DNA of 64,000 nt from Clostridium sp. CAG:354_28_25 (GCA_001915925.1 MNRL01000019.1:1-64000); one strand, 5' to 3'. Shown: positions 8,668 through 18,305, counted from the stretch's first letter. Notes: a model not told the origin generated them from the letters alone. Translations and numbers: made by a program.

Positions 8668-8700
8668 GTATATAAGAATAAGTATTTAAAGAGGGAAAAA

Positions 8701-10170
8701 ATGAAGTCTAAAGAAAAATTAATCATTGTATTATTATCAATAGCTATTGCAGGAATTAGCTATTGGTTTTTCTGGGATGGATATTATTCTATAGATACAT
8801 ATAGAATAATTTCGCAAGGATATACAGATTATGCATTAAAAGATGCATATATAAGAGACGGAAGATTATTTCTTGCAGGAATTGTAAGTTTAGTTGGAAT
8901 AATAAATCCAAGCTATAAGGTATGGTATATTATAAATTTAGCAATTTCAATTTTTATATCTGCAATTACAGTTTTACAGTTGTATATGATTATAAATCAT
9001 TATAAAAAAGCGAAGAATACAAAAAATAAATGCATATACTTTTTAGTAAGTTTTTTATTTATTTTCAATTTTGTTCAGATAGATACAATGCAATTTATTG
9101 AGGCTTTTGCAATTGCAACAAGTGTTTTATTATATATATTATCTTTAAAAAATACGATAATAAATAAAAACAAAAAGAGAGGCTTTATATATGCTGTTTT
9201 AGGAATGTTATGGTATCAAGGAACAGTTACTCTATATATAGCGACTGCATTTTTAATGTGCTTATTAGAAACCAAAAAAATTAACAAAGAGTTTTTTAAG
9301 AAAATATTAAATCCAGCAATTATTATCATAATTTCTGTAATATTAAGCTCTTTAATAGTAAGTATAGTTCCATATATTACTAAGTTAGAATTTACAGAGA
9401 GATTTCCAAGTGTAGAAAAATATATTAGCATATTAAAAAGAAATATTATGCAGATGGATAATTTGCTTATAGATTGCTGTGGATATTTTCCAAAATATAT
9501 TTTTATTAGTGCTAGCTTATTGATATTAATAGTAATATTCGTATATGGAATAAAGCATAAAAACGTTACACAGCCTATAAATGCATTAATAGTGTTTTAT
9601 ATATACATAGTTTCTATATTTATATTTTTCCCAATACAATTAATAGAATTATGTTTTAGATGTGCATTATCATTAGGAGCAGCTATACCAGCGTTATTTA
9701 TTTATATTATATGTAATATGGAAATGCTAGAAGGCAAAAAAATATATTTAAATATATTAATAGCTATGGTAATACTGTATTTTATATTAAGTGTATGTAA
9801 TACTGTAAAAGTAACAAGGGAATTTAAATTCGCAAATGAGCTGGATGAAAGATTTGTAAAAAGAATAGAAACAGAAGCTAAAAATTTACAAGACCAAGGA
9901 ATAAATGTCCAAAGATATGCGGTATATTATACTACAAATGGCGATAGGTTAAATGAATTATATAATTCAGAAATTACATTTTATAATTCATATTATCTAT
10001 TATCAAGAGATTTTAGTAATATATTTGGAATATATGGAGAAAAAAATATTAAACTAGAGAAACAATTTGCAGATAAAGAAATTGTAGATAAGTATTTTGA
10101 GAATCCAAGTGAAGAGGAAATACAAATTAAATATATAAATAATATTCTATATGTAGTAGTAGATTTATAA
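8701..10170 (+). CDS. Multi-spanning membrane protein, GtrII-like glucosyltransferase
   Basis: A 489-residue integral membrane protein with about ten to eleven hydrophobic helices and a C-terminal soluble domain (about 380-489). An acidic/Arg motif in the first loop (around residues 43-62, ending in RDGRLF) resembles the catalytic loop of GtrII-type polyprenyl-phosphate-glucose transferases, which decorate wall or teichoic polymers. The assignment rests on topology and that loop. AGAGGG precedes the start. It stands alone upstream of lysS with no visible terminator. Confidence 0.5.
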   Translation: MKSKEKLIIVLLSIAIAGISYWFFWDGYYSIDTYRIISQGYTDYALKDAYIRDGRLFLAGIVSLVGIINPSYKVWYIINLAISIFISAITVLQLYMIINHYKKAKNTKNKCIYFLVSFLFIFNFVQIDTMQFIEAFAIATSVLLYILSLKNTIINKNKKRGFIYAVLGMLWYQGTVTLYIATAFLMCLLETKKINKEFFKKILNPAIIIIISVILSSLIVSIVPYITKLEFTERFPSVEKYISILKRNIMQMDNLLIDCCGYFPKYIFISASLLILIVIFVYGIKHKNVTQPINALIVFYIYIVSIFIFFPIQLIELCFRCALSLGAAIPALFIYIICNMEMLEGKKIYLNILIAMVILYFILSVCNTVKVTREFKFANELDERFVKRIETEAKNLQDQGINVQRYAVYYTTNGDRLNELYNSEITFYNSYYLLSRDFSNIFGIYGEKNIKLEKQFADKEIVDKYFENPSEEEIQIKYINNILYVVVDL

Positions 10171-10179
10171 TATACAAGG

Positions 10180-10208
10180 TTTACAATATTAGGAATTTGT
10201 TATATAAT
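10180..10208 (+). promoter_or_regulatory. SigA-type promoter for lysS
   Basis: TTTACA, 17 bp, TATAAT, 33 bp upstream of lysS. No T-box leader fits in that short space. Confidence 0.65.
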
Positions 10209-10241
10209 AGGGCAAGATTTTAAGAAGAAAGGGAGATTTTA

Positions 10242-11732
10242 ATGGACAATAATGTTAACGAAGAAGTAGATATAAATCAATTAATGAAGGTTAGAAGAGA
10301 AAAATTAGAAGAGTTAAGAAATGAGGGAAAAGACCCATTTGCAGTAACAAAATATGATAGAACAGAAACTGCAGGACAAATTAAAGCAAACTATGATGAA
10401 TACGAAGAAAAAGATGTATCAGTTGCAGGTAGAATAATTGCAAAAAGAATAATGGGTAAAGCATCATTCTGTACAATACAAGATAGTGACGAAAAAATAC
10501 AAAGTTATGTAAGTATAAATGATTTAGGAGAAGAAAGCTATAAAGCATTTAAAACTTATGATATTGGTGACTTTATAGGAATAAAAGGTTTTGTATTTAA
10601 AACTAGAACTGGAGAAATATCTGTTCATGCAAAAGAAGTAACATTATTATCTAAATCTTTAAGACCATTACCAGAAAAATTCCATGGTTTAAAAGACCCA
10701 GATTTAAGATATAGACAAAGATATGTAGATTTAATTGTAAATCCAGAAGTTAAGAAAACTTTCGAAATTAGAAGCAAAATAGTAAAAGAAATTAGAAATA
10801 TTTTAGATGAAAAGGGATATTTAGAAGTAGATACACCAATGCTTAATACTATTTCTGGTGGTGCAACAGCAAAACCATTTATAACACACCATAATGCATT
10901 AAATATAGATATGTATTTAAGAATTGCTACAGAATTAAACCTAAAAAGATTAATCGTTGGCGGGTATGATAAAGTATATGAAATGGGCAGAATATTTAGA
11001 AATGAAGGTATGGATATAAGACATAATCCAGAATTTACTACTATAGAGTTATATGCAGCTTACCAAGACTATAATGACATGATGGATATAACAGAAGAAT
11101 TATTCTCTGAGGTTGCAAAAAGAGTATTAGGTACAACTAAAATAACATATCAAGGACAAGATATAGATTTAACACCTAAATTTAAGAGAATTACAATGAT
11201 TGATTCTATTAAAGAGGTAACAGGAATAGACTTTAATAACATAAATACAGACGAAGAAGCAGTTGCTTTAGCAAAAGAAAAAGGAATAGAAATTCCAGAT
11301 AAAACTAAAGAAACTAGAGGAGACGTTATTAGTTTATTCTTTGATGAATATGTAGAAAAGACTTTAATACAACCAACATTTATATATGATTATCCAGTAG
11401 AAATTTCACCACTTGCTAAAAGAAAACAAGCAGATCCAAGACTTACAGAAAGATTTGAAATATTTATTGGTGGAAGAGAATATGGTAATGCTTTCTCAGA
11501 ATTAAATGATCCAATTGACCAATATGAAAGATTTAAGAAACAAGTGGAAGCAAGAGATGCTGGTGATGATGAAGCAGGAATGATGGACGAAGATTATATT
11601 AATGCATTAGAGATTGGTTTACCACCTACAGGAGGATTAGGAATAGGGGTAGATAGATTTGTTATGTTATTAACAGATGCTGCATCAATAAGAGATGTAT
11701 TATTATTCCCAACAATGAAGCCATTAAATTAA
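10242..11732 (+). CDS. lysS: Lysyl-tRNA synthetase, class II
   Basis: A 496-residue cytoplasmic enzyme that charges tRNA-Lys. It has an N-terminal OB-fold anticodon-binding domain (about 60-150) and a class II catalytic core with motif 2 around FRNEGMDIRHNPEFT (about 253-266) and motif 3 GLGIGVDRF near residue 464. The length is normal for LysRS-II. GGGAGA lies before the ATG. It is followed 15 bp later by a site-2 protease gene, so it probably leads a two-gene transcript ending at the REP-type hairpin at 12481. Confidence 0.97.
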   Translation: MDNNVNEEVDINQLMKVRREKLEELRNEGKDPFAVTKYDRTETAGQIKANYDEYEEKDVSVAGRIIAKRIMGKASFCTIQDSDEKIQSYVSINDLGEESYKAFKTYDIGDFIGIKGFVFKTRTGEISVHAKEVTLLSKSLRPLPEKFHGLKDPDLRYRQRYVDLIVNPEVKKTFEIRSKIVKEIRNILDEKGYLEVDTPMLNTISGGATAKPFITHHNALNIDMYLRIATELNLKRLIVGGYDKVYEMGRIFRNEGMDIRHNPEFTTIELYAAYQDYNDMMDITEELFSEVAKRVLGTTKITYQGQDIDLTPKFKRITMIDSIKEVTGIDFNNINTDEEAVALAKEKGIEIPDKTKETRGDVISLFFDEYVEKTLIQPTFIYDYPVEISPLAKRKQADPRLTERFEIFIGGREYGNAFSELNDPIDQYERFKKQVEARDAGDDEAGMMDEDYINALEIGLPPTGGLGIGVDRFVMLLTDAASIRDVLLFPTMKPLN

Positions 11733-11747
11733 CAAAGGAGGAAAAGC

Positions 11748-12467
11748 ATGTTTTATTTTCCAGGAGGAAGTAGTTACTTATATATAATATTATTAATAAT
11801 GGTAATTAGTAATATTATGACAGGTGGAGTAAGTTTATTAGGTTTATTACTAAGTTTACCAGGAGTTTTGATAGCGATAACATTTCATGAGTTTGCACAT
11901 GCTTTTGCAGCAGTAAAACTTGGAGATGAAACACCAAAAATGCAAGGTAGATTAAGCTTAAATCCATTATCACATTTAGACCCAATAGGTATTATAATGC
12001 TAATATTTGCTCATATTGGTTGGGGTAAACCAGTAGAAATAAACCCAAGAAATTTTAAAGGAAGAATTTCTACAAGTGCAGCAGAAGCAATAGTATCAGC
12101 AGCAGGACCAATTATGAACTTTATACTAGCACTAGTGTTTTCGTTAATATTTGCGGCTCTTGCAAAATTTGTCCCTAGCATATGGACAATGGCTGGAGGC
12201 GTTGTAGCAACAATAATCTTAGATATTATTATTGTTAATATTGGTTTGGGTGTATTTAACTTAATACCATTACCACCATTAGATGGTTCAAAGATATTAG
12301 CACATTTTTTACCTATAAATGCAAGAAGATGGTTTATAGAACATGAAAATATATTTTATATAGCCTTTATAATAATTTGGTTAACACCAATAGCATCAAG
12401 AATTACATCACCAATAATAAATGCTATATTAAGCTTTTTACTAAACATAGGATTTGCAATATTTTAG
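11748..12467 (+). CDS. Site-2 protease family membrane metalloprotease (M50)
   Basis: A 239-residue membrane protein. The zinc-binding HEFAH motif (about 46-50) lies in an early helix and the second signature, LIPLPPLDGSK with the metal-binding Asp near residue 179, lies in a later helix. Six hydrophobic segments are visible. This is the minimal S2P form without PDZ or CBS domains (YwhC/YdjP-like), which performs intramembrane proteolysis on unidentified substrates. AAAGGAGG precedes the start. The stop is a TAG two bases before a REP-like palindrome. Confidence 0.9.
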   Translation: MFYFPGGSSYLYIILLIMVISNIMTGGVSLLGLLLSLPGVLIAITFHEFAHAFAAVKLGDETPKMQGRLSLNPLSHLDPIGIIMLIFAHIGWGKPVEINPRNFKGRISTSAAEAIVSAAGPIMNFILALVFSLIFAALAKFVPSIWTMAGGVVATIILDIIIVNIGLGVFNLIPLPPLDGSKILAHFLPINARRWFIEHENIFYIAFIIIWLTPIASRITSPIINAILSFLLNIGFAIF

Positions 12468-12468
12468 C

Positions 12469-12534
12469 AATAGGGATTAGAGGGACGTTCTTAAAATCCC
12501 GGTTTTACCGGGATTTTAAGAATAGTCCTTTTTT
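12469..12534 (+). repeat. REP-like palindrome acting as a long terminator hairpin
   Basis: AATAGGGATT leads into a GGGACGTTC core. TTCTTAAAATCCCGGT then pairs perfectly with ACCGGGATTTTAAGAA, the outer GGAC pairs with GTCC, and a T6 run follows. It therefore works both as a member of the dispersed repeat family and as the terminator of the lysS unit. Confidence 0.8.
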
Positions 12535-12575
12535 AGTGCAAACATGCAAAAGACTGGAGAAGACTTAGCAATTAC

Positions 12576-12604
12576 TTTACTTATAAGCAAATAAATGGTA
12601 TACT
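12576..12604 (+). promoter_or_regulatory. SigA-type promoter for tsaD
   Basis: TTTACT, 17 bp, TATACT with an extended TGG before the -10, 25 bp before the tsaD start. Confidence 0.6.
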
Positions 12605-12628
12605 TTTAAGCGATAAAAGGAGAAAAAA

Positions 12629-13618
12629 ATGAAAGATATAATAATATTAGGAATAGAATCAAGTTGTGATGAAACATCTGTAGCAGTTGTAAAAAATGGT
12701 AGAGAAGTTTTATCAAATGTAATAAATACACAAATAAGTATTCACGAATTATATGGAGGAGTTGTGCCAGAAATTGCATCCAGAAATCATGTAGAGAATA
12801 TTTCACCTGTAATGAAAGAAGCACTAAAAGAAGCAAACGTAAAAATCGATGATGTAGATGGAATCGCATGTACATATGGACCAGGCTTAGTAGGAGCACT
12901 ACTAGTAGGAGTGTCTTATGCAAAAGCATTAAGTTATGCAGCTAATAAACCACTTATTGGTGTAAATCATATCCAAGGGCATATTGCAGCAAACTATATA
13001 ACATATAAAGACTTAGAACCACCATTTTTAACATTACTAATATCAGGAGGAAATACACAACTTGTTTTAGTAAAAGATTATACAAAATTTGAAATATTAG
13101 GAAAAACTAGAGATGATGCAGTAGGAGAAGCTTTTGATAAAATAGCAAGGGTTATAGGCTTAGGATATCCTGGTGGACCTAAAATGGATAAACTAGCACA
13201 AGAAGGAACTCCAAATATAGTTTTACCTAAAGTTCATATAGATGGTTTAGATTTTAGCTTTAGTGGATTGAAAACAGCAATCATTAATTTACATCATAAA
13301 ACACCTGATATAAACAAAGCAGACTTAGCAGCAAGCTTCGAAAAAGATGTTGCTGAAATCTTGTTAGAAAATACAAAAAAAGCTGTAAAGGAGACAAATA
13401 TAAATAAAATAGCATTAGCAGGAGGTGTTTCTGCCAATAGCTATATTAGAAAAGCATTTAAAGAATTAGAAGAGAAAGAAGATATAAAAGTATATTATCC
13501 AGAACTTAAATTGTGTACAGACAATGCAGCAATGATAGCATCAGCTGGATATTATAATTTCTTAAAAGGTAACTTCTCAGATTTAAAATTAAATGCTGTA
13601 CCAAATTTAAAATTATAA
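12629..13618 (+). CDS. tsaD: tRNA N6-adenosine threonylcarbamoyltransferase
   Basis: A 329-residue ASKHA-fold enzyme that transfers the threonylcarbamoyl group to A37 of ANN-decoding tRNAs together with TsaB and TsaE, neither of which is in the window. It shows the GIESSCDETSV phosphate loop at the N-terminus, the metal-binding HIQGH (His114, His118), LISGGNTQLV, and ALAGGVSANSYIR near the C-terminus. The length is typical. AAAGGAGAA precedes the start. It leads a compact run with the phosphoesterase and Nudix genes. Confidence 0.97.
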   Translation: MKDIIILGIESSCDETSVAVVKNGREVLSNVINTQISIHELYGGVVPEIASRNHVENISPVMKEALKEANVKIDDVDGIACTYGPGLVGALLVGVSYAKALSYAANKPLIGVNHIQGHIAANYITYKDLEPPFLTLLISGGNTQLVLVKDYTKFEILGKTRDDAVGEAFDKIARVIGLGYPGGPKMDKLAQEGTPNIVLPKVHIDGLDFSFSGLKTAIINLHHKTPDINKADLAASFEKDVAEILLENTKKAVKETNINKIALAGGVSANSYIRKAFKELEEKEDIKVYYPELKLCTDNAAMIASAGYYNFLKGNFSDLKLNAVPNLKL

Positions 13619-13639
13619 TAATTAGAAAGAGGATGAAAA

Positions 13640-14329
13640 ATGTCAATCTATGCAATTTCGGACTTGCATTTATCATTTAATGCAGATAAACCAATGGATA
13701 TATTTGGGTGGCAAGATTATGAAAATAAGATAAAAGAAGATTGGGAAAGTAAAGTAAAAGAAGATGATTTAGTAATTTTAGGTGGAGATTTTTCTTGGTC
13801 AATGCAACTTCAGGATACATTCAAAGATTTTGAATTTATTCATAATTTGCCTGGAAAAAAACTATTACTAAAAGGTAACCACGATTATTGGTGGGGAACT
13901 TTAACAAGTATGAGAAAATATATAAATAGTATTGGTTTTACAGATATAGATTTTATATATAATAATAGCTATGAATTTGAAGATAAAATAATTTGTGGAA
14001 CTAGAGGATGGAATTTTAGTGGTATTCAAGAAGAAGACGAAAAGATATACAATAGGGAAAAACAAAGGCTAAAATTATCTTTAGAAGATGGTGTAAACAG
14101 ATTTGGAAAAGATAAAGATATTATAGCGTGCTTACATTATCCACCATTAAAGATAGACGAAATCTCAGATTTTGTAAGAATAATGGAAGAATATAATGTA
14201 AAGAAATGTATTTATGGACATTTACATGGTCCTGCGCATAAATTTGTAGTAGAAAAAAATCTTGATGGAATAGAATATATTATGACAAGTTGTGATTATA
14301 CAAATTTTAAATTGCTAAAAATTTATTAA
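13640..14329 (+). CDS. Calcineurin-like metallophosphoesterase
   Basis: A 229-residue protein with the five metal-binding blocks of the calcineurin-like fold: SDLHLS (7-12), GGDFSWS, KGNHDYWW, CLHYPP and YGHLHGP. The SMQLQDT segment and the conserved Trp-rich GNHDYWWGTL loop place it with a subfamily widespread in Firmicutes, of uncertain substrate (phosphodiesters or nucleotides). It follows tsaD by 21 bp and precedes the Nudix gene by 17 bp, so the three are probably co-transcribed. Confidence 0.88.
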   Translation: MSIYAISDLHLSFNADKPMDIFGWQDYENKIKEDWESKVKEDDLVILGGDFSWSMQLQDTFKDFEFIHNLPGKKLLLKGNHDYWWGTLTSMRKYINSIGFTDIDFIYNNSYEFEDKIICGTRGWNFSGIQEEDEKIYNREKQRLKLSLEDGVNRFGKDKDIIACLHYPPLKIDEISDFVRIMEEYNVKKCIYGHLHGPAHKFVVEKNLDGIEYIMTSCDYTNFKLLKIY

Positions 14330-14346
14330 TTGTAGGAGGAAGAGGA

Positions 14347-14751
14347 ATGAAAACATTAAAAGCTGGAACAGTATTAATAAATTTACAAAATCAAGAAATA
14401 TGTTTGGTATATAATAAAAATGACAAGAGTTATGCATTCCCAAAAGGACATTTGGAAAATGGTGAAACGTTAAAAGAGTGTGCAATAAGAGAAACAGAAG
14501 AAGAAACTGGCCACACATGTTCAATAATTAACGAAAAAGAAATTGGAATTTTAAAATATATAACTCCTGCTGGGGAAAATGTGGAGCTTCACTTATATCT
14601 AGCAAAAGATACAGGACTAGTTACTAGAAAAATTAATCCTAAAGATAAGGAAGAAGCGCTATGGGTGGATATAGAAAAAGTCGAAGAAAAAATATTATAT
14701 CAAGATTTAAATAGATTATGGTTAGACATGAAAAATAAAATAACTAAGTAA
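14347..14751 (+). CDS. Nudix hydrolase
   Basis: A 134-residue protein with a complete Nudix box at about 34-56: GHLENGE, then RETEEETG carrying the metal-binding Glu residues. Such single-domain enzymes hydrolyse nucleoside diphosphate derivatives such as Ap4A or oxidised nucleotides; the substrate cannot be read from the sequence. The AFPKGH lead-in is typical of the Ap4A/MutT-like branch. AGGAGGAAGAGG precedes the ATG. Confidence 0.9.
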   Translation: MKTLKAGTVLINLQNQEICLVYNKNDKSYAFPKGHLENGETLKECAIRETEEETGHTCSIINEKEIGILKYITPAGENVELHLYLAKDTGLVTRKINPKDKEEALWVDIEKVEEKILYQDLNRLWLDMKNKITK

Positions 14752-14789
14752 TATTTGTAAAATTATTGTAATATTTCTGCTCAAATGAC

Positions 14790-14817
14790 TTGCAATATGC
14801 ATAATTTGTGATATAAT
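14790..14817 (+). promoter_or_regulatory. SigA-type promoter for tig
   Basis: TTGCAA, 16 bp, TATAAT. The 5' UTR is about 50 nt. Confidence 0.65.
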
Positions 14818-14871
14818 ATGAAAGCACGAAAAAAACTATAAGTATTAAAAATGCGAAAGGGTTGAAAATAA

Positions 14872-16155
14872 ATGAGTATAAAAGTAGAAAAAACAGATAA
14901 CAAAAATGAATTAAAATTAGAATTTACAGTAGCAGCTGAAAAATTTGAAGATGCAATGAAGAAAGTGTATTTCCAAACAGCTAAATATTTTAATATACCA
15001 GGATTCAGAAAAGGTAAAGCACCAATGAAGATAGTAGAAAAATATTATGGAGAAAGTATTTTCTACGAAGATGCTTTTAACGAAATATTAAAAGAAGAAT
15101 ATGATAAAGAATTAAAAGAAAATGATATAACAGCTGTAAGTTATCCAGAATTCGATATAAAACAAATGGAAAAAGGAAAAGACTTAATATTTACAGCTAC
15201 AGTTCAAGTAAAACCAGAAGTTAAATTAGGAAAATATAAAGGTATAGAACTTAAAAAAGTAGAGTATACTGTAAAAGATGAAGATATAGACCACGAATTA
15301 GGACATATGCAAGAAAGAAATTCTAGAATTGTTACAGTAGAAGATAAACCAGTAGAAAAAGGAAATATTGCTGTAATAGATTTTGAAGGATTTGTAGACG
15401 AAAAAGCATTCGAAGGTGGAAAAGCAGAAGGTTATGAACTAGAAATAGGAAGTAATACATTTATTCCAGGATTTGAAGATCAAATAGTAGGAATGAAAGC
15501 TGGAGAAGAAAAAGACGTTAAAGTTAAATTCCCAGATGAATATTTCTCTAAAGATTTAGCTGGAAAAGATGCTACATTTAAAGTAAAAGTAAATGAAATA
15601 AAGAAAAAAGAATTACCAGAATTAGATGATGAATTTGCTAAAGATGTTAGCGAATTTGATACATTAAAAGAATTAAAGGCAAGTATAAAAGAAAAATTAG
15701 AAAAAGAAAATGAAGAAAAAGTAAAATACGAAACACAAGATGCTGCAGTAAAAGCTGTTTGTGATAATACAGAAATTGATATTCCATCAGGAATGATAGA
15801 TTCTGAAATAGATAACATGGTAAATGATATGAAATCTAGATTACAATATCAAGGTTTAACATTAGAAAATTACTTAAAAATGGTAGGAAAAACAGAACAA
15901 GAATTCAGAAAAGATTATGAAGAACAAGCTAAAGAAGCTGTTAAATCAAGATTAGTAATCGAAGCAATAGTAAAAGCAGAAAAAATCGAAGCAGACGAAA
16001 AAGATGTAAATGCAAAAATTGAAGAAATGGCTAAAAACTATGGTAGAGAAGCAAAAGACTTAGAAGAAAACGAAGCATTAAAGAATTACATAAAAGGAAG
16101 TCTAGAAACAGAAAAAGCAATAGAATTTGTAGTAAAAAATGCGAAAATAAAATAA
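14872..16155 (+). CDS. tig: Trigger factor, ribosome-associated chaperone
   Basis: A 427-residue chaperone and peptidyl-prolyl isomerase that meets nascent chains at the ribosome exit. The N-terminal ribosome-binding domain contains the docking signature IPGFRKGKAP (about 43-52), the FKBP-type PPIase domain covers about 150-240 (KGNIAVIDFEGFVDEK start), and the rest is the helical chaperone body. It is the head of the conserved tig-clpP-clpX order. It is strongly Lys/Glu-rich with highly biased codon use, fitting high expression. Confidence 0.97.
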   Translation: MSIKVEKTDNKNELKLEFTVAAEKFEDAMKKVYFQTAKYFNIPGFRKGKAPMKIVEKYYGESIFYEDAFNEILKEEYDKELKENDITAVSYPEFDIKQMEKGKDLIFTATVQVKPEVKLGKYKGIELKKVEYTVKDEDIDHELGHMQERNSRIVTVEDKPVEKGNIAVIDFEGFVDEKAFEGGKAEGYELEIGSNTFIPGFEDQIVGMKAGEEKDVKVKFPDEYFSKDLAGKDATFKVKVNEIKKKELPELDDEFAKDVSEFDTLKELKASIKEKLEKENEEKVKYETQDAAVKAVCDNTEIDIPSGMIDSEIDNMVNDMKSRLQYQGLTLENYLKMVGKTEQEFRKDYEEQAKEAVKSRLVIEAIVKAEKIEADEKDVNAKIEEMAKNYGREAKDLEENEALKNYIKGSLETEKAIEFVVKNAKIK

Positions 16156-16164
16156 AGTAATAAA

Positions 16165-16195
16165 AGGAGTTTAATATTTTAAGTATTAAACTCCT
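16165..16195 (+). other. Stem-loop between tig and clpP
   Basis: AGGAGTTTAATA pairs perfectly with TATTAAACTCCT around a 7-nt loop, but no T run follows on the + strand. It may protect the tig 3' end or act as a weak terminator. Confidence 0.55.
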
Positions 16196-16265
16196 AAATT
16201 ATTCAGTGTGAAATTAGCTACAGCTGTAAGGAAATAAGATTTGAATTATAATTTAATAAAAAAAT

Positions 16266-16294
16266 TTGCATTTATAATAAATATGATATAAAAT
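16266..16294 (+). promoter_or_regulatory. SigA-type promoter for clpP
   Basis: TTGCAT, 17 bp, TAAAAT, 30 bp before clpP. I see no CtsR-type GGTCAAA direct repeat around it. Confidence 0.5.
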
Positions 16295-16324
16295 AATGTA
16301 AGTTTTCAAAGGAGGAGTTTTAAT

Positions 16325-16942
16325 ATGGATAAAAAAGAATTAAATAGTTTAGTACCATATGTAATAGAACAAACAAGTAGAGGAGAAAGATCATATGATA
16401 TTTTCTCTAGACTATTAAAAGATAGAATTATATTTTTAGGAGAACAAGTAGATAGTTCATCTGCAAGTGTTGTAATAGCACAATTGCTATTCTTAGAATC
16501 AGAAGATCCAGAAAAAGAAATACATTTATACATAAATAGCCCAGGAGGTTCTATAACTGACGGAATGGCTATTGTAGATACAATGAATTATATTTCTTGT
16601 CCTGTTTCTACTATTTGTGTTGGATTAGCTGCAAGTTTTGGTGCAGTATTATTAGCAAATGGTGAAAAAGGAAAAAGATTTGCAACACCAAATTCAGAAA
16701 TATTAATTCACCAACCATTAATAGGTGGTCAAGGTGGAGGTATTTCTGGTCAAGCAACAGAAATAAAAATATACTCAGATCATATGATGAAAACAAGAGA
16801 AAAATTAAATAAATTATTAAGTGAAAAAACAGGTCAACCAATAGAAGTTATTAATAGAGATACAGAAAGAGACAATTATATGACAGCTGAGGAAGCATTA
16901 AAATATGGTCTTATAGATGGAATTATGGACAAAAGAAGATAA
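16325..16942 (+). CDS. clpP: ATP-dependent Clp protease proteolytic subunit
   Basis: A 205-residue serine protease that forms the two-ring tetradecamer degrading proteins delivered by ClpX, ClpA or ClpC. The catalytic triad is visible: Ser104 in GLAASFG, His129 in LIHQPL and Asp179 in NRDTERDN. The usual Met after the nucleophile (AASMG) is Phe here, a mild oddity. It is 10-12 residues longer than E. coli mature ClpP at the N-terminus. AAAGGAGGAG precedes the start and clpX begins 43 bp downstream. Confidence 0.97.
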   Translation: MDKKELNSLVPYVIEQTSRGERSYDIFSRLLKDRIIFLGEQVDSSSASVVIAQLLFLESEDPEKEIHLYINSPGGSITDGMAIVDTMNYISCPVSTICVGLAASFGAVLLANGEKGKRFATPNSEILIHQPLIGGQGGGISGQATEIKIYSDHMMKTREKLNKLLSEKTGQPIEVINRDTERDNYMTAEEALKYGLIDGIMDKRR

Positions 16943-16985
16943 AGGAAGTTGCTAAAGATAACATAAAAAGAAGGAGCGCTTTATT

Positions 16986-18305
16986 ATGCAAAAAAATGAT
17001 AATAATAAAAATATTAGATGCTCATTTTGTGGTAAAACACAAGATAGTGTAGATAAAATAGTAGCAGGACCAGGAGTATATATTTGTAATGAATGTATAC
17101 AAGTATGCTCAAATATTATAGAAAATGAATATTATGAAGATGATGAAGATTTATATACAACTGTAGAAGAAGATGTTGTACCTACACCAGAAGAAATAAA
17201 AAAAGTTTTAGATGAATATGTAATAGGTCAAGAAGACGCTAAAAAAACGTTATCTGTAGCTGTATATAATCATTATAAAAGAATAAACAATGAAGACGAA
17301 AAAAATAATAAAGATGATGTAGAAATAAAGAAAAGCAATATTCTATTATTGGGGCCAACTGGTTCTGGAAAAACATTACTTGCACAAACTTTAGCTAAAA
17401 TATTAAATGTTCCTTTTGCAATAGCCGATGCAACAACTTTAACTGAGGCTGGTTATGTAGGAGAAGATGTCGAGAATATTTTACTAAAATTAATTCAAGC
17501 AGCAGATTATGATATAGAAAAAGCCGAAAGAGGAATTATCTATATAGACGAAATAGATAAAATCTCAAGAAAGTCAGAAAACCCATCTATAACAAGGGAT
17601 GTAAGTGGAGAAGGAGTTCAACAAGCCCTATTAAAAATAGTTGAAGGTACAACAGCATCTGTTCCACCACAAGGTGGTAGAAAGCATCCACATCAAGAAC
17701 TAATACAAATAAATACAGAAAATATTTTATTTATCTGTGGTGGTGCGTTCGAAGGGTTAGAAAAAATTATAGACCAAAGAACTGGTAAAAAAGCCATAGG
17801 ATTTGGTGCAGAAAAGAAAGAAATTGTTAAAAAGAATAGAACAGAGGTATTTAAAGAACTATTACCACAAGATTTATTAAAATTTGGATTAATCCCAGAA
17901 TTTGTAGGAAGATTACCAATTGTAAGTACACTAGAAGAATTAGATAAAGATGCATTAGTTAATATATTAACTAAACCAAAAAATTCTTTAGTAAAACAAT
18001 ACAAAAAACTATTAGCTATGGATGGAGTAGAACTAGAATTTGAACCAGAAGCAGTAGAGGCAATAGTAGATAAAGCAATAGAAAGAAAAACTGGGGCTAG
18101 AGGTTTACGTTCTATTATAGAAGAGATTATGAGAGATATTATGTTTGATATTCCATCTAATCCAAAGATAGAAAAATGTATTGTAACAAAAGAGACCGTA
18201 ATAGGTTTAGCAAAGCCAGAAATAATAATAAATGAAAATAAAGAACCTAAAAGACAAGTCGTTAAAAGAAGAAAAATTCAGCCAAATGAAATAGAAACTG
18301 CTTAA
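16986..18305 (+). CDS. clpX: ClpX ATPase, unfoldase of the ClpXP protease
   Basis: A 439-residue AAA+ ATPase. An N-terminal zinc-binding domain has CSFC and CNEC knuckles (Cys12, Cys15, Cys34, Cys37). The ATPase core carries Walker A GPTGSGKT (about 124-131), the GYVGEDVE pore loop, Walker B IIYIDEIDKI and sensor-2 GARGLRS. It unfolds tagged substrates and feeds them to ClpP, encoded immediately upstream. The C-terminal basic tail is slightly longer than usual. AGAAGGAG precedes the start; a terminator at 18317 closes the unit. Confidence 0.97.
   Translation: MQKNDNNKNIRCSFCGKTQDSVDKIVAGPGVYICNECIQVCSNIIENEYYEDDEDLYTTVEEDVVPTPEEIKKVLDEYVIGQEDAKKTLSVAVYNHYKRINNEDEKNNKDDVEIKKSNILLLGPTGSGKTLLAQTLAKILNVPFAIADATTLTEAGYVGEDVENILLKLIQAADYDIEKAERGIIYIDEIDKISRKSENPSITRDVSGEGVQQALLKIVEGTTASVPPQGGRKHPHQELIQINTENILFICGGAFEGLEKIIDQRTGKKAIGFGAEKKEIVKKNRTEVFKELLPQDLLKFGLIPEFVGRLPIVSTLEELDKDALVNILTKPKNSLVKQYKKLLAMDGVELEFEPEAVEAIVDKAIERKTGARGLRSIIEEIMRDIMFDIPSNPKIEKCIVTKETVIGLAKPEIIINENKEPKRQVVKRRKIQPNEIETA

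Noticed and set aside
10171..10241. T-box leader before lysS
   Set aside because: Only 71 bp separate the genes, and no AGGGTGG T-box motif or specifier stem can fit.
12606..12929. Leu/His-rich minus-strand ORF of 107 codons inside tsaD
   Set aside because: It is an antisense shadow of a highly conserved gene; composition is that of reverse-complemented AT-rich codons, without a ribosome site.
16196..16324. CtsR operator in front of clpP
   Set aside because: No tandem GGTCAAA heptamers are visible upstream of clpP; the region holds only a plain promoter.
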